Shown: positions 35,193 through 44,070 of the stretch, one piece after another
Layout: each line of letters begins with the position of its first letter
How positions within the stretch are numbered: the stretch's first letter is position 1
NCBI GenBank assembly: GCA_012518275.1
Contig: JAAYSS010000048.1
Span: 1-64,000 of the forward strand
DNA: 64,000 nt
Direction of reading: 5' to 3'
From: Bacteroidales bacterium
GTDB taxonomy: Bacteria > Bacteroidota > Bacteroidia > Bacteroidales > Paludibacteraceae
Translations under genes and position numbers: made by a program
The notes under the pieces: generated by a model
Database searches by the model: none
Told to the model about the DNA's origin: nothing
Seen by the model: only the letters and a program-made list of their open reading frames with translations

Positions 35193-36599
35193 ATGAAGAG
35201 AATCGCCCATTTAACAACTCTTATCGCTATAAGTTTGTTGTTTTTTGCTAAAGTTTATAGCAATAATTACGCCAAACCGCTTTATTTTTCTATTGATTTA
35301 AAGAAAAACGTTGGAAGTACAACTTGGATTTATATTCAAAAAGGGTTTAAAGAAGCTGAGTTGTTGGAAGCCAGGGGAATAGTGGTAGAGATGAACACTT
35401 ACGGCGGGGAAGTAGTATATGCCGACTCAATTCGGACAAAAATTCTGAACTCTGACATTCCTGTCATAGTTTTCATTGACAATAATGCCGCTTCGGCAGG
35501 TGCACTGATTTCTATTGCCTGTGATAAAATTTATATGCGTCCAAGTGCAACGATTGGTGCAGCTTCTGTGGTAGATCAAACCGGAAAAAAACTTCCTGAT
35601 AAATACCAGTCATATATGCGTGCAACGATGCGTGCCACAGCTCAGGCACACGGGAAAGATACTGTTATAGCTGGAAATGACACTACGTACGTGTGGAAGC
35701 GCGACCCGCTTATCGCAGAAGGGATGGTGGATGAGCGTACCATAATTCCTAACGTAACCGACTCCGGAAAAGTTATTACTTTTACTACTGAAGAAGCTAT
35801 TAAATATGGCTATTGCGATGGTGTTGCAAACAGTATTCACGAAATCATTGAAAAAGAACTTGGGTCAGAAGATTATGTGCTTGAAAAATTCAAACCTGAA
35901 ACTATGGATAACATCAAAGGCTTTTTGATGAACCCATTTTTCCAAAGTATCTTAATCATGTTGATTATAGGTGGAATTTACTTTGAGTTGCAATCACCCG
36001 GAATTGGTTTCGCGTTGGTTGTGGCAGTAGTTGCTGCCTTGCTCTATTTTGCACCGCTTTACATTGAAGGGTTGGCCGCCAACTGGGAAATTTTATTATT
36101 TATTCTCGGTGTAGCGCTCATCGTTTTAGAAATATTCGCTTTTCCTGGGTTTGGTGTTGCCGGTATTAGTGGTATATTGTTGGTAATTATTGGTTTGATT
36201 TTAAGTCTAATAGGTAATGTTAATTTCGACTTCGAACCTGTGGAAACAAAATCAGTTGGGCTTGCTATCGTCACTGTTATTGGTGGATTGTTGCTTGGGT
36301 TTGGATTTGTGCTTTATTTAAGTAATAAAATAGGAACAAACGGAGTTTTTAGGCGGTTGGCATTGGACACAAAATTAGACAAAAAGGAAGGCTATATAGG
36401 AGTTTCGATGGACGAAGAAAAGCTCGTTTCAAGTTTGGGTACGGCACATACTGTACTTCGTCCTTCGGGGAAAGTAAAAATAGGCAACAAAGTGTACGAT
36501 GCTGTTTCAGTCGATGGAGCGTTTATTGATAAGGGAGCAACAGTAAAAGTTGTTCGCTATGAAACCGGACAGGTGTACGTGGAAAGTGCAGAACATTAA
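35193..36599 (+). CDS. NfeD family ClpP-class membrane serine protease
   Basis: A 468-residue long-form NfeD protein. After a signal peptide it has a ClpP/SppA-like protease domain with a Ser-Lys dyad: Ser101 in NNAASAGALI and Lys137 in DKYQSYMRA, matching the spacing in the archaeal NfeD protease. Four or five membrane helices follow (about residues 245-375), then a C-terminal OB-fold domain (SLGTAHTVLRPSGKVKIGNKVYDAVS). The role is thought to be membrane-protein quality control, often with a stomatin partner; no stomatin gene is adjacent here. Confidence 0.88.
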   Translation: MKRIAHLTTLIAISLLFFAKVYSNNYAKPLYFSIDLKKNVGSTTWIYIQKGFKEAELLEARGIVVEMNTYGGEVVYADSIRTKILNSDIPVIVFIDNNAASAGALISIACDKIYMRPSATIGAASVVDQTGKKLPDKYQSYMRATMRATAQAHGKDTVIAGNDTTYVWKRDPLIAEGMVDERTIIPNVTDSGKVITFTTEEAIKYGYCDGVANSIHEIIEKELGSEDYVLEKFKPETMDNIKGFLMNPFFQSILIMLIIGGIYFELQSPGIGFALVVAVVAALLYFAPLYIEGLAANWEILLFILGVALIVLEIFAFPGFGVAGISGILLVIIGLILSLIGNVNFDFEPVETKSVGLAIVTVIGGLLLGFGFVLYLSNKIGTNGVFRRLALDTKLDKKEGYIGVSMDEEKLVSSLGTAHTVLRPSGKVKIGNKVYDAVSVDGAFIDKGATVKVVRYETGQVYVESAEH

Positions 36600-36868
36600 A
36601 TACACTAACAATTCGCCTTTAATCTTTTGTTTTCGACAAATAGATGACAATATTAATTCTATTACCGAACTCAACTCAATATCTTAAAATTTCTTATTTT
36701 GTGTTGGGACAAAACTGTCAGAAACTGTAAAACCTTCCAAATGATAATTTTTTAGTCTATTGGTTTTTATTTGTAAAGTGTGTTTTTGTAAGCAAAGTCC
36801 TATTTTTCGCTTTTGAAAAAATAAAAATTCGCTCATATTCTAATACCCTTTTTAAGTATTTTATAAAC

Positions 36869-36979
36869 CTCAAAACAGAAAGTCTGTTTTGAGTTTAAGT
36901 AGCTGTGTATTTTGATGTTATAGTAAAGTGGTTTTCGATGTTGATTGTAGCTGAGAAATTCAAAAAAGCTTTTTTGAAT
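36869..36979. repeat. Hairpin and 22-bp perfect palindrome
   Basis: The hairpin has CTCAAAACAGA and its complement with an AAG loop (36869-36893). About 65 bp further is a 22-bp perfect palindrome whose half is ATTCAAAAAAG (36958-36979). Both lie in the non-coding stretch before the peptidoglycan locus. Confidence 0.55.
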
Positions 36980-37115
36980 AACTTTCAGACAGTTGAACTT
37001 AGAAATGTCTTTGTGCTTTCTTTTTGTGTGAAAAATCGGCAAAAAATATTCAAAAAGTTATTTTGACAAAAACAACATCCGCAAAAAGTTAAATTAGGTG
37101 AACATAGGTCATTTT

Positions 37116-37148
37116 TTTGTATTATTAACACATAAAAGTATAACTTTG
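37116..37148 (+). promoter_or_regulatory. Promoter of the GHL10 gene and downstream locus
   Basis: TTTG at 37116-37119 and TAACTTTG at 37141-37148 are separated by 21 bp, an ideal Bacteroidota promoter. It is 59 bp before the ATG at 37208. Confidence 0.75.
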
Positions 37149-37207
37149 TTCTTCTGATTTTGTGTGTTTAACTTTAACCTGCAAGCTAATACCAAACTAT
37201 ACATCTA

Positions 37208-39268
37208 ATGGATAGAAAAACATTTTATACTCTTCTTTTAGGTTTGATTATTGCCTATCATGCAGACATTGCTGCATCATCACCTAAGCGCGAAATGCGG
37301 GCAACGTGGTTGACTACAGTTGCATACATTGACTGGCCTAAGTCGATTAATCCCGGGAATCAAAAAAAAGAAATGATTAAAATGCTAGATTCAATTCAGA
37401 GTTTGAAATTGAATACGGTGTTTTTTCAGGTACGCTCCTGTTGTGATGCCATGTACAATTCAGCATACGAACCTTGGTCTTCTTACCTTCGAAATAATCG
37501 AGGTGTTGAGCCGAGCTACGATCCATTGGCGTTTGTTTTAGAAGAATGTCACAAAAGGGGGCTTGCTTGTCATGCATGGCTCAATCCTTATCGTTATGCT
37601 TCTCGCGGAAATGGAAGTGGTTGGACGGGCTCTCATGATCACCCTTTGAATTATGAAAACACACATCCGGAGTGGTTACTTTGGTATAGCAGCAGCGTAA
37701 TATTGGACCCGGCACTTCCGGAAGTTCGATTTCGTATAAAAAGTGTCGTCGGTGATATTTTGAGTAAGTATGATGTTGATGGTATTATTTTCGATGATTA
37801 TTTCTATCCTTATGGCGGTACAACTACCGAAGATGCCAAATCGGTTGCTGCTTATAAACCGAATGATATGAACGTACATGACTGGCGTCGTTCTAACGTC
37901 AATCAAATGATTGCAGACGTATATGACACCATTCAATCAGTGAAGCCGTGGGTGGCTTTTGGTGTCTCTCCTTTTGGCATTTGGACAACAAATTCATATG
38001 TGGCTTATAAAGAAGGTCTTACTTTGCCAGCTGGTATCACAGGAGGAAATATGTATCAAGAAATCTACTGTGATCCTGTAGCGTGGCTTAAAGCCGGGAC
38101 GGTTGATTACATTTCGCCTCAACTTTATTGGCGGATAGGCGGCGGTCAAGATTACGCTACCTTGTGTCCTTGGTGGGCTGATATAGCCAATAAGTTTGGC
38201 AGACATTTCTATCCTAGCTTGGCTATTTATAAATATTCGGAAGGTAAAGGTTATACAGTAAATGAACTTGCGAGACAAACAGAAATAGATAGAGCATCTT
38301 CTTTTGATAATGCTCCCGGCCACGTTTTTTATAACACCTTGGGATGGGTATATGATAAACCGTTTCGGGATAAGTTTCGGGAATCAACGTTTTCAACAAA
38401 TGCAGTTGCACCTGCCATAGATTGGAAAAAATATGATACATATGAAATGGTAACTTTTAATCGACCTGTGGGGCAAACTATATCTTGGAAACATGATAAA
38501 AGTGATATCTTACGTTTTCTGGTATACGCTGTACCTCAATCCAACAGAAACGACCCCAATGTGTTTCATAAATCCGATTATCTTTTGGGTGTAAGTTACA
38601 CTACTGAATACGTTTTGCCTTCGCACATCACGACCAGTTCTCACAAAATAGCTGTCTCAGTATTAGATCGATACGGTAATGAACATTCGTTACGTGTTAT
38701 GGGTGAGACTCTTATGGATGATCCTGTTGCGACTACATTGATAGCACCGACTGCAAATCATATACAAGAATTGCCTATTACTTTCCAATGGCAACCGGTA
38801 GAAAAGGCAGACAGTTACATCTGGCAGTTAGCGCGCGATGATAAATTTACAGACATTGTATGTACACATGAAACGACTCAAAATATATTCTATTCAACGA
38901 CACGTAAGCATATTAACAAAGACGGAATTTATTATTGGCGAGTTTTGACCCGCAAGCCCAATACCAATGATTGCTGGTCTGAAACAAGAAAAATCACTTT
39001 CGGAACAGGTAGTGGTTTGATTAATACTTTCGATGAAAAACTGAATGCACGATTTTATAAAAATAACCTGATGGTTTATGTGTTGGAAGCCTCTAATATG
39101 CAGGTAAATGTGTATGACGTATCCGGGCATTTACTGCACACTAAAAATTATTCCTTACAAGCAGGCAATAATGAAATAATCTTGAATTTGGAATCTTTGA
39201 GACAAGGCGTCTACCTAATACGGATGCAAACTCCTTATCAAGTCGGAACATTGAAAGTAAAACTGTGA
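37208..39268 (+). CDS. GHL10/DUF187 glycosidase with T9SS sorting domain (DigH-like)
   Basis: A 686-residue secreted protein. After a signal sequence, the GHL10 (DUF187) domain fills about residues 28-360: REMRATWLTTVAYIDWPKS, LNTVFFQVRS, YDPLAFVLEECHKRGLACHAWLNPYR and VDGIIFDDYFYPYGG. In E. coli the GHL10 protein DigH hydrolyses peptidoglycan glycan strands lacking stem peptides, so this enzyme is likely to act on denuded glycan. A fibronectin-like region follows (ITFQWQPVEKADSYIWQLARD), then a C-terminal T9SS type A sorting domain (MQVNVYDVSGHLLH, QGVYLIRMQT). It should be exported by the T9SS encoded at 24-30 kb. It is the first gene of the locus. Confidence 0.87.
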   Translation: MDRKTFYTLLLGLIIAYHADIAASSPKREMRATWLTTVAYIDWPKSINPGNQKKEMIKMLDSIQSLKLNTVFFQVRSCCDAMYNSAYEPWSSYLRNNRGVEPSYDPLAFVLEECHKRGLACHAWLNPYRYASRGNGSGWTGSHDHPLNYENTHPEWLLWYSSSVILDPALPEVRFRIKSVVGDILSKYDVDGIIFDDYFYPYGGTTTEDAKSVAAYKPNDMNVHDWRRSNVNQMIADVYDTIQSVKPWVAFGVSPFGIWTTNSYVAYKEGLTLPAGITGGNMYQEIYCDPVAWLKAGTVDYISPQLYWRIGGGQDYATLCPWWADIANKFGRHFYPSLAIYKYSEGKGYTVNELARQTEIDRASSFDNAPGHVFYNTLGWVYDKPFRDKFRESTFSTNAVAPAIDWKKYDTYEMVTFNRPVGQTISWKHDKSDILRFLVYAVPQSNRNDPNVFHKSDYLLGVSYTTEYVLPSHITTSSHKIAVSVLDRYGNEHSLRVMGETLMDDPVATTLIAPTANHIQELPITFQWQPVEKADSYIWQLARDDKFTDIVCTHETTQNIFYSTTRKHINKDGIYYWRVLTRKPNTNDCWSETRKITFGTGSGLINTFDEKLNARFYKNNLMVYVLEASNMQVNVYDVSGHLLHTKNYSLQAGNNEIILNLESLRQGVYLIRMQTPYQVGTLKVKL

Positions 39269-39446
39269 TGTTTTACACCTAAATCGATTTTTTATCACTT
39301 ACAGTGGCATTAATAATGCCCATTGAACAGGCTTTCTACAAAAATGATGGTTTGTTTGTAGCAAATCTCTATACACAAGTAAGCATTAGGCAAATAATTA
39401 ACTGCAATAATATAATACTTTAATCAAAATTAAATTCATTAGTTCT

Positions 39447-40346
39447 ATGAGAAAAACATTATTTTTATTTTTGCTGTTAGGACAACTAGTTTGTGCTCAG
39501 CAAATTGAGTTAAAATCGGTTCGCTTGTTAGCTGGAACCGAAAAGGGTGGTTTTTACCATCCGGTGTTTAGTCCGCAAGGAAACTATATTCTAACTACAT
39601 TTGATGATTATCAGGGACTAAATTGTCATGTTTTAGCAACGAACGAAATCAAGCGTTTGACTTCTGATTTAGGTGCCGGTTATGCTGTACGAATCAGTAA
39701 CGACGAAAATACAATCTTATACCGAAAGTATAATTTTGTACAGAATGTACGCTATTCTTCTTTGCGTAAATACACCATGAACAATGGCAGAAATGTGGAG
39801 CTGATAAAGCCGACGCGTGAAAACATAGTACCTCAATTTTCCAACAATGCTCCTGTTTATTTGCGCGGCAAAAAAATGCTCAAAGCTCCATCCGCTAAAA
39901 AATCTCTGCCGTTAATTACCATTGAAAATAAAAAAATGGTATTGTACATTGACGGAACTGCTCGGGTACTTACACCCAACGGTGAGAATGAAAGTTATTT
40001 TTGGACAAGCATTTCACCCGATAACAGACATATAGTTTACACTACAGCTCGCGGCGGCACATTTGTGTGTGATTTAGATGGAAAAAACGTTGTTTCAATT
40101 GGCTACTTAAATTCGCCTAAGTGGTTAAATAATAAATGGCTTGTAGGTATGAATGATGTTGATGACGGGCATAAAGTGCTCTCGTCTGATATTGTAGCTG
40201 TATCTATTGACGGGAAAACACGAAAAACATTTCAGCTACCGAAAAAAATGAAAGCAATGTATCCCGCCCCTTCAGCCGATGGCAAAAAAATAGCTTTTAA
40301 TACCTTAGAAGGTAAAATTTATATCATGGAAATAACAATTAAATAA
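39447..40346 (+). CDS. TolB-like beta-propeller protein, secreted
   Basis: A 299-residue protein with a signal peptide (LFLFLLLGQLVCAQ) and repeated propeller blades of the PD40/TolB type: FYHPVFSPQGNYILTTFDD, GYAVRISNDENTILY, WTSISPDNRHIVYTTARGG and YPAPSADGKKIAFNTLEG. It has no catalytic motif or sorting domain. Propellers of this kind bind proteins or glycans. It lies between the GHL10 enzyme and the large amidase, 22 bp before the latter, so a helper role in the same system is likely. Confidence 0.7.
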   Translation: MRKTLFLFLLLGQLVCAQQIELKSVRLLAGTEKGGFYHPVFSPQGNYILTTFDDYQGLNCHVLATNEIKRLTSDLGAGYAVRISNDENTILYRKYNFVQNVRYSSLRKYTMNNGRNVELIKPTRENIVPQFSNNAPVYLRGKKMLKAPSAKKSLPLITIENKKMVLYIDGTARVLTPNGENESYFWTSISPDNRHIVYTTARGGTFVCDLDGKNVVSIGYLNSPKWLNNKWLVGMNDVDDGHKVLSSDIVAVSIDGKTRKTFQLPKKMKAMYPAPSADGKKIAFNTLEGKIYIMEITIK

Positions 40347-40368
40347 TCACCTACAAAAACACAAAACA

Positions 40369-43300
40369 ATGAAAAAAAATATTTTATTTTTACTAATCCT
40401 GTGTATGTCGGTTATGGCTCAGGCAACTGATTTAACGGGATTAAAAATATATATAAACCCGGGACACGGTGGACATGAAGGAAACGATCGCAGTGTGTGG
40501 ACTATTCCGGTTCCGGAAGTTTGGACAAATCCGAACGGATATTGGGAGTCAAATTCAAATTTAGTAAAAGGTTTAGCTTTGCGCGATATGCTTGAAGATG
40601 CTGGAGCAACTGTTATTATGTCTCGTGTAGAAAATAGAACTGAAGATGACCGACCACTATCCTCTATTGCCGAAGAAGCAAATGCAAATCAAGTTGATCA
40701 CTTCCTTTCTATTCACTCTAACGCATTAAATACGCTTACGAATTATCTACTTATACTGTACCGCGGCAGACAAGGAGCCCCTACAACTCCCCCAAGTGAT
40801 CAGATGGCCGCATCTTTTGGAAATATCCAAATTAAAAATCCGCTAACGGTATGGACCAGTCCAAATCCATTGCTTCGTGGGGATATAACTTTTTATCCAG
40901 CCGATTGGAACGGCTTGGGAGTATTGCGTCCGTTGGTTGTACCCGGATTCCTTTCTGAAGGATCATTCCATGATTATCCGCCTGAAACACACCGTTTGTG
41001 TAATAATGATTATTGTAAGTTGGAAGCCCTTCGTTTATTTGAACATTTTTACACATGGTATAAAAGAGAAACTCCTACTACAGGTACCCTCTCCGGGTGG
41101 GTAAAATCAGAAAATGAATTAGTTGATGTGTTGAATGAACCGAAATTTACTTATATCGAAGGTACAGATGATCAGTGGCTGCCATTGAATGGAGCTACCG
41201 TTAAATTGTTGAGAGCATCAGACAATTCTGTTTTACAAACATACACAACTGATGATTGGTATAACGGTATTTTTGCATTTTACGATTTAGAGCCGGGTAA
41301 TTATAAAGTTTCGATTGAAAAAGAAAATTATAAATCGAAAGTAGTTGATGCGACGGTAGAAGCAGGAAAAATTGCCGGTTTGAAAGTTCAATTGAAAAAT
41401 ATCCGTTTGGATCTACCTGATTATCCGGAACCTGAACAGGAACAAGGTATGGCTGCATTAGACAGTTATGAATTTGAACCTGTCGGAACTACGTTACAGC
41501 CCGACTGGATGAAGGGTGCTGTTATTCAACGTGCTATTAAAAGAGATAATAAAATATACGTTTTAACGGAATCTCCTAAATTATTCATTGTAAATGCTTC
41601 TACGTTAGCCTTAGAAAAAGAAATGAAGTTGACCGGAATAAATGGCATTAATGATATTGCCATTTCGGCAGACCATTATTTAATGGCTATTACTAAAGCT
41701 GATAACGGATGCAAGGTTTACACGTGGGAAGCCGATGATGCAGAACCGACCCTATTATTTGAAACCGATAAGCATGCAGCTTTTGCTAATGCAACTGTCG
41801 GCTCTACGATGGCGGTTACAGGCTCGCGCTGGAATTGTACCGTTTATACTACGGTTATCAACAAAGATGCTGATGGAAATGCTCCTGCCGTAGCTTTAAT
41901 GGGCATGAAATATCATGCAGATTCACCAACTGAAATTTCCACAAAATACATGTTGGTTGGCGATGCCCTTACTGCTGAAGCTTGGGGAAAAAATCCTGTG
42001 CTAACCGTTATGCCGAATGGACACTTGTATGTAGATAGTGAAACTATTTTGCCCGCTGAATTTATATTTGACTGGGATAAAGCCGACGGCACGAAAATGG
42101 AGAAAAAAAGCTTCATGACTGAAGATTTTACCCCCGATGTGTCTTCTTGTGGCGGTACATTTTTCCGTTATGCTAACCATACCTATTTAGCTATGCCTGC
42201 AGCTGAAGCCGGTGGAGTTAAAGTCGGTGTTGTATTATTTGATGTAAACGAAGGTTTAGATCAAGCTAAAAAGATATCCGAAAGATATCCGAACACAGGT
42301 TTGGGAACTACGTCAGCTACCTATATGACGTCTTTTGGAGTGGTGGATGGTTACAATATTGATCTATTGTTGTTGGTTCAAAATCAGGGCTTTGCAAGAT
42401 ATAGGACAATCGGCAAGCCGGTGATGAATATTTATGCTTCCGAGCTTTCACTTTCGTCCGAAAAAACTTTCGGTTTTAAACTCAACGAGGATGCCACAAG
42501 TGTATTAATAAATATATACAAGGATGGCGAGTTGCTCGAAAGTTATCCTGTAGGAGCTAAGACAAAAGGAGCTCACTCTATTGCTAATCCGTTCGGGGAA
42601 AAAGATTTTGATGAGTGGGGAATTACAGCGTCAGCTCGTGCTGTGGCTTATCCGCTTAAAGTTTCAGATGATTCTCAGCTTTTCCAATATTATGCACCAC
42701 GTGGCTTAGCTGTAGACAATACGCCTGAAAGTCCTTTCTTCGGTCGGATATATGTCACAGAATCACTTGGAGGTACTGTTTCTGCAGGAGCACCTAGTGA
42801 TCCGCGTACTGTTGAACAAGGCGTGTATATGCTTGATGCCGCTTTGACCGATGTGGCTAATCAAGGAGATAAAAGCTATTCCGGTAATGTGAACTGGGGT
42901 ACCGGTGGTAATAATTACCAATGGCCACTTACAAGACCATCAGTAGCTCCTGATGGGAAAGTTTATTTATCCAGCTCCACTCTTGATGGATCCGGTATTT
43001 ATATCATGGATCCTGCTAATCCAACCGCAGATTTCAAGCCTGTATTTAGCGGAGAGAGAAATGCGGGTTTGGGAACGGAAATGATTAATGGAAAATTGAT
43101 TCATAGCCCGATTATGCACTGTAACATTCAGGGTACAGGAGCAGATACCAAATTGTACACCTATGATAGGAATTTTGATCCGGGAGTGCACGTTAATATC
43201 AATCAATACGATATTGGTGATGGAAGTACATTGCCTTGGAAGAGTGAACCTACGGCCGTAGTGTATAACGACAAAGAAGCCCCTGTTATGCTGAATGGTA

Positions 43301-43989
43301 ACGGTTGTATCGCTTCCGATGGACGAGGTGGATGGTGGCTCTCACAATACCGTTATACGAGTAGCACGGCTGTACCCTCATTGATTCATATCACTGATGG
43401 AAAAATCAACTACAATTGTGGATCAGAAATAGTAAGTTCATTTCAGGGTGGTATGGGTGTAAACAAAGACGGTTCAATGTTGGCAATAGGTAGGGAAACC
43501 GGAAAGGTTGCCGTATATGATGTGGTTTACGATGCAGCCAATGTACCGACACTGACTGAAAAATTTGTAATAGATTGGGGAGACGGCAAAGGCAACACAA
43601 TGGGTGTAGAATTCGATGTAGCCGGAAACTTGTATATTGTGTCTAACTCCAACGAAAGGCTAATGGTTTATTCATTACCTAATCTAAACAACACCTACAC
43701 AACGCGCATTCCGGCAAATAATAACGGTACCGGGCTTAAAACTATATCTGTAGATGAAAATGTGAAAGTATATCCGAATCCGGCATCAACTGAAGTTATC
43801 ATTGATGCTCAGGAGGTATTTGTTGAGAATTACTCTTTATATGATATAGCGGGAGGTTTAATGACTACCGGAGAAATGAATGGTGTTTCATCAACAATTT
43901 CTGTAACAAACTTACAGGAAGGAATTTACATATTACAACTGAACACAACCCAAGGAGTTGTAAATAAACGAATTATAATAAAACGATAA
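40369..43989 (+). CDS. N-acetylmuramoyl-L-alanine amidase (amidase_3) fused to propeller and T9SS tail
   Basis: A 1206-residue multidomain exported enzyme. After a signal peptide, an amidase_3 domain (about residues 23-225) shows the zinc ligands His33 (NPGHGG), Glu60 (GYWESN) and His116 (LSIHSNA), and a catalytic Glu candidate in GFLSEGSF. It would cut the MurNAc-L-Ala bond. Next is a carboxypeptidase-regulatory-like beta domain (about 235-345; GATVKLLRASDNS, FAFYDLEPGNYKVSI), then some 750 residues of beta-propeller-like DUF4623-type sequence, and a T9SS type A sorting domain at the end (VKVYPNPASTEVII, QEGIYILQL). The combination is very long for an amidase. The propeller resembles the next gene, so the two probably share a binding role. 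Confidence 0.85.
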   Translation: MKKNILFLLILCMSVMAQATDLTGLKIYINPGHGGHEGNDRSVWTIPVPEVWTNPNGYWESNSNLVKGLALRDMLEDAGATVIMSRVENRTEDDRPLSSIAEEANANQVDHFLSIHSNALNTLTNYLLILYRGRQGAPTTPPSDQMAASFGNIQIKNPLTVWTSPNPLLRGDITFYPADWNGLGVLRPLVVPGFLSEGSFHDYPPETHRLCNNDYCKLEALRLFEHFYTWYKRETPTTGTLSGWVKSENELVDVLNEPKFTYIEGTDDQWLPLNGATVKLLRASDNSVLQTYTTDDWYNGIFAFYDLEPGNYKVSIEKENYKSKVVDATVEAGKIAGLKVQLKNIRLDLPDYPEPEQEQGMAALDSYEFEPVGTTLQPDWMKGAVIQRAIKRDNKIYVLTESPKLFIVNASTLALEKEMKLTGINGINDIAISADHYLMAITKADNGCKVYTWEADDAEPTLLFETDKHAAFANATVGSTMAVTGSRWNCTVYTTVINKDADGNAPAVALMGMKYHADSPTEISTKYMLVGDALTAEAWGKNPVLTVMPNGHLYVDSETILPAEFIFDWDKADGTKMEKKSFMTEDFTPDVSSCGGTFFRYANHTYLAMPAAEAGGVKVGVVLFDVNEGLDQAKKISERYPNTGLGTTSATYMTSFGVVDGYNIDLLLLVQNQGFARYRTIGKPVMNIYASELSLSSEKTFGFKLNEDATSVLINIYKDGELLESYPVGAKTKGAHSIANPFGEKDFDEWGITASARAVAYPLKVSDDSQLFQYYAPRGLAVDNTPESPFFGRIYVTESLGGTVSAGAPSDPRTVEQGVYMLDAALTDVANQGDKSYSGNVNWGTGGNNYQWPLTRPSVAPDGKVYLSSSTLDGSGIYIMDPANPTADFKPVFSGERNAGLGTEMINGKLIHSPIMHCNIQGTGADTKLYTYDRNFDPGVHVNINQYDIGDGSTLPWKSEPTAVVYNDKEAPVMLNGNGCIASDGRGGWWLSQYRYTSSTAVPSLIHITDGKINYNCGSEIVSSFQGGMGVNKDGSMLAIGRETGKVAVYDVVYDAANVPTLTEKFVIDWGDGKGNTMGVEFDVAGNLYIVSNSNERLMVYSLPNLNNTYTTRIPANNNGTGLKTISVDENVKVYPNPASTEVIIDAQEVFVENYSLYDIAGGLMTTGEMNGVSSTISVTNLQEGIYILQLNTTQGVVNKRIIIKR

Positions 43990-43994
43990 AAAAC

Positions 43995-44026
43995 AAGTTT
44001 GCAAGGGAATATTCCCTTGCAAACTT
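43995..44026. terminator. 32-bp perfect palindrome after the amidase gene
   Basis: The arms AAGTTTGCAAGGGAAT and its exact complement meet without a loop (43995-44026), 6 bp after the amidase stop. As RNA it forms a long hairpin that may attenuate transcription or protect the upstream mRNA end. There is no T-run after it. Confidence 0.6.
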
Positions 44027-44070
44027 ATAATACAATCAAATCAATTCTTTTAATTTTAAATTTTATTATC

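Larger units (their letters stand above)
36600..37207. other. 608-bp AT-rich intergenic region with two hairpins
   Basis: No convincing gene. It contains an 11-bp stem with a 3-nt loop (CTCAAAACAGA at 36869-36879 with 36883-36893), a perfect 22-bp palindrome at 36958-36979 centred on AAGCTT, and near its right end the promoter of the downstream locus. A 69-codon minus-strand frame at 36833-37042 lacks any recognisable domain and is not called. The length and structures suggest a boundary between the housekeeping block and the peptidoglycan locus. Confidence 0.5.

Noticed and set aside
15987-36795. Shared 12-mer TTTTGTAAGCAA at 15987 and 36784
   Set aside because: A 12-base match between AT-rich spacers is expected by chance in 64 kb, and the flanks do not align.
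36833-37042. 69-codon minus-strand frame in the gap before the GHL10 gene
   Set aside because: It is Lys/Asn/Ile-rich as expected for AT-rich DNA, spans the palindrome and hairpin, and shows no recognisable domain or promoter.
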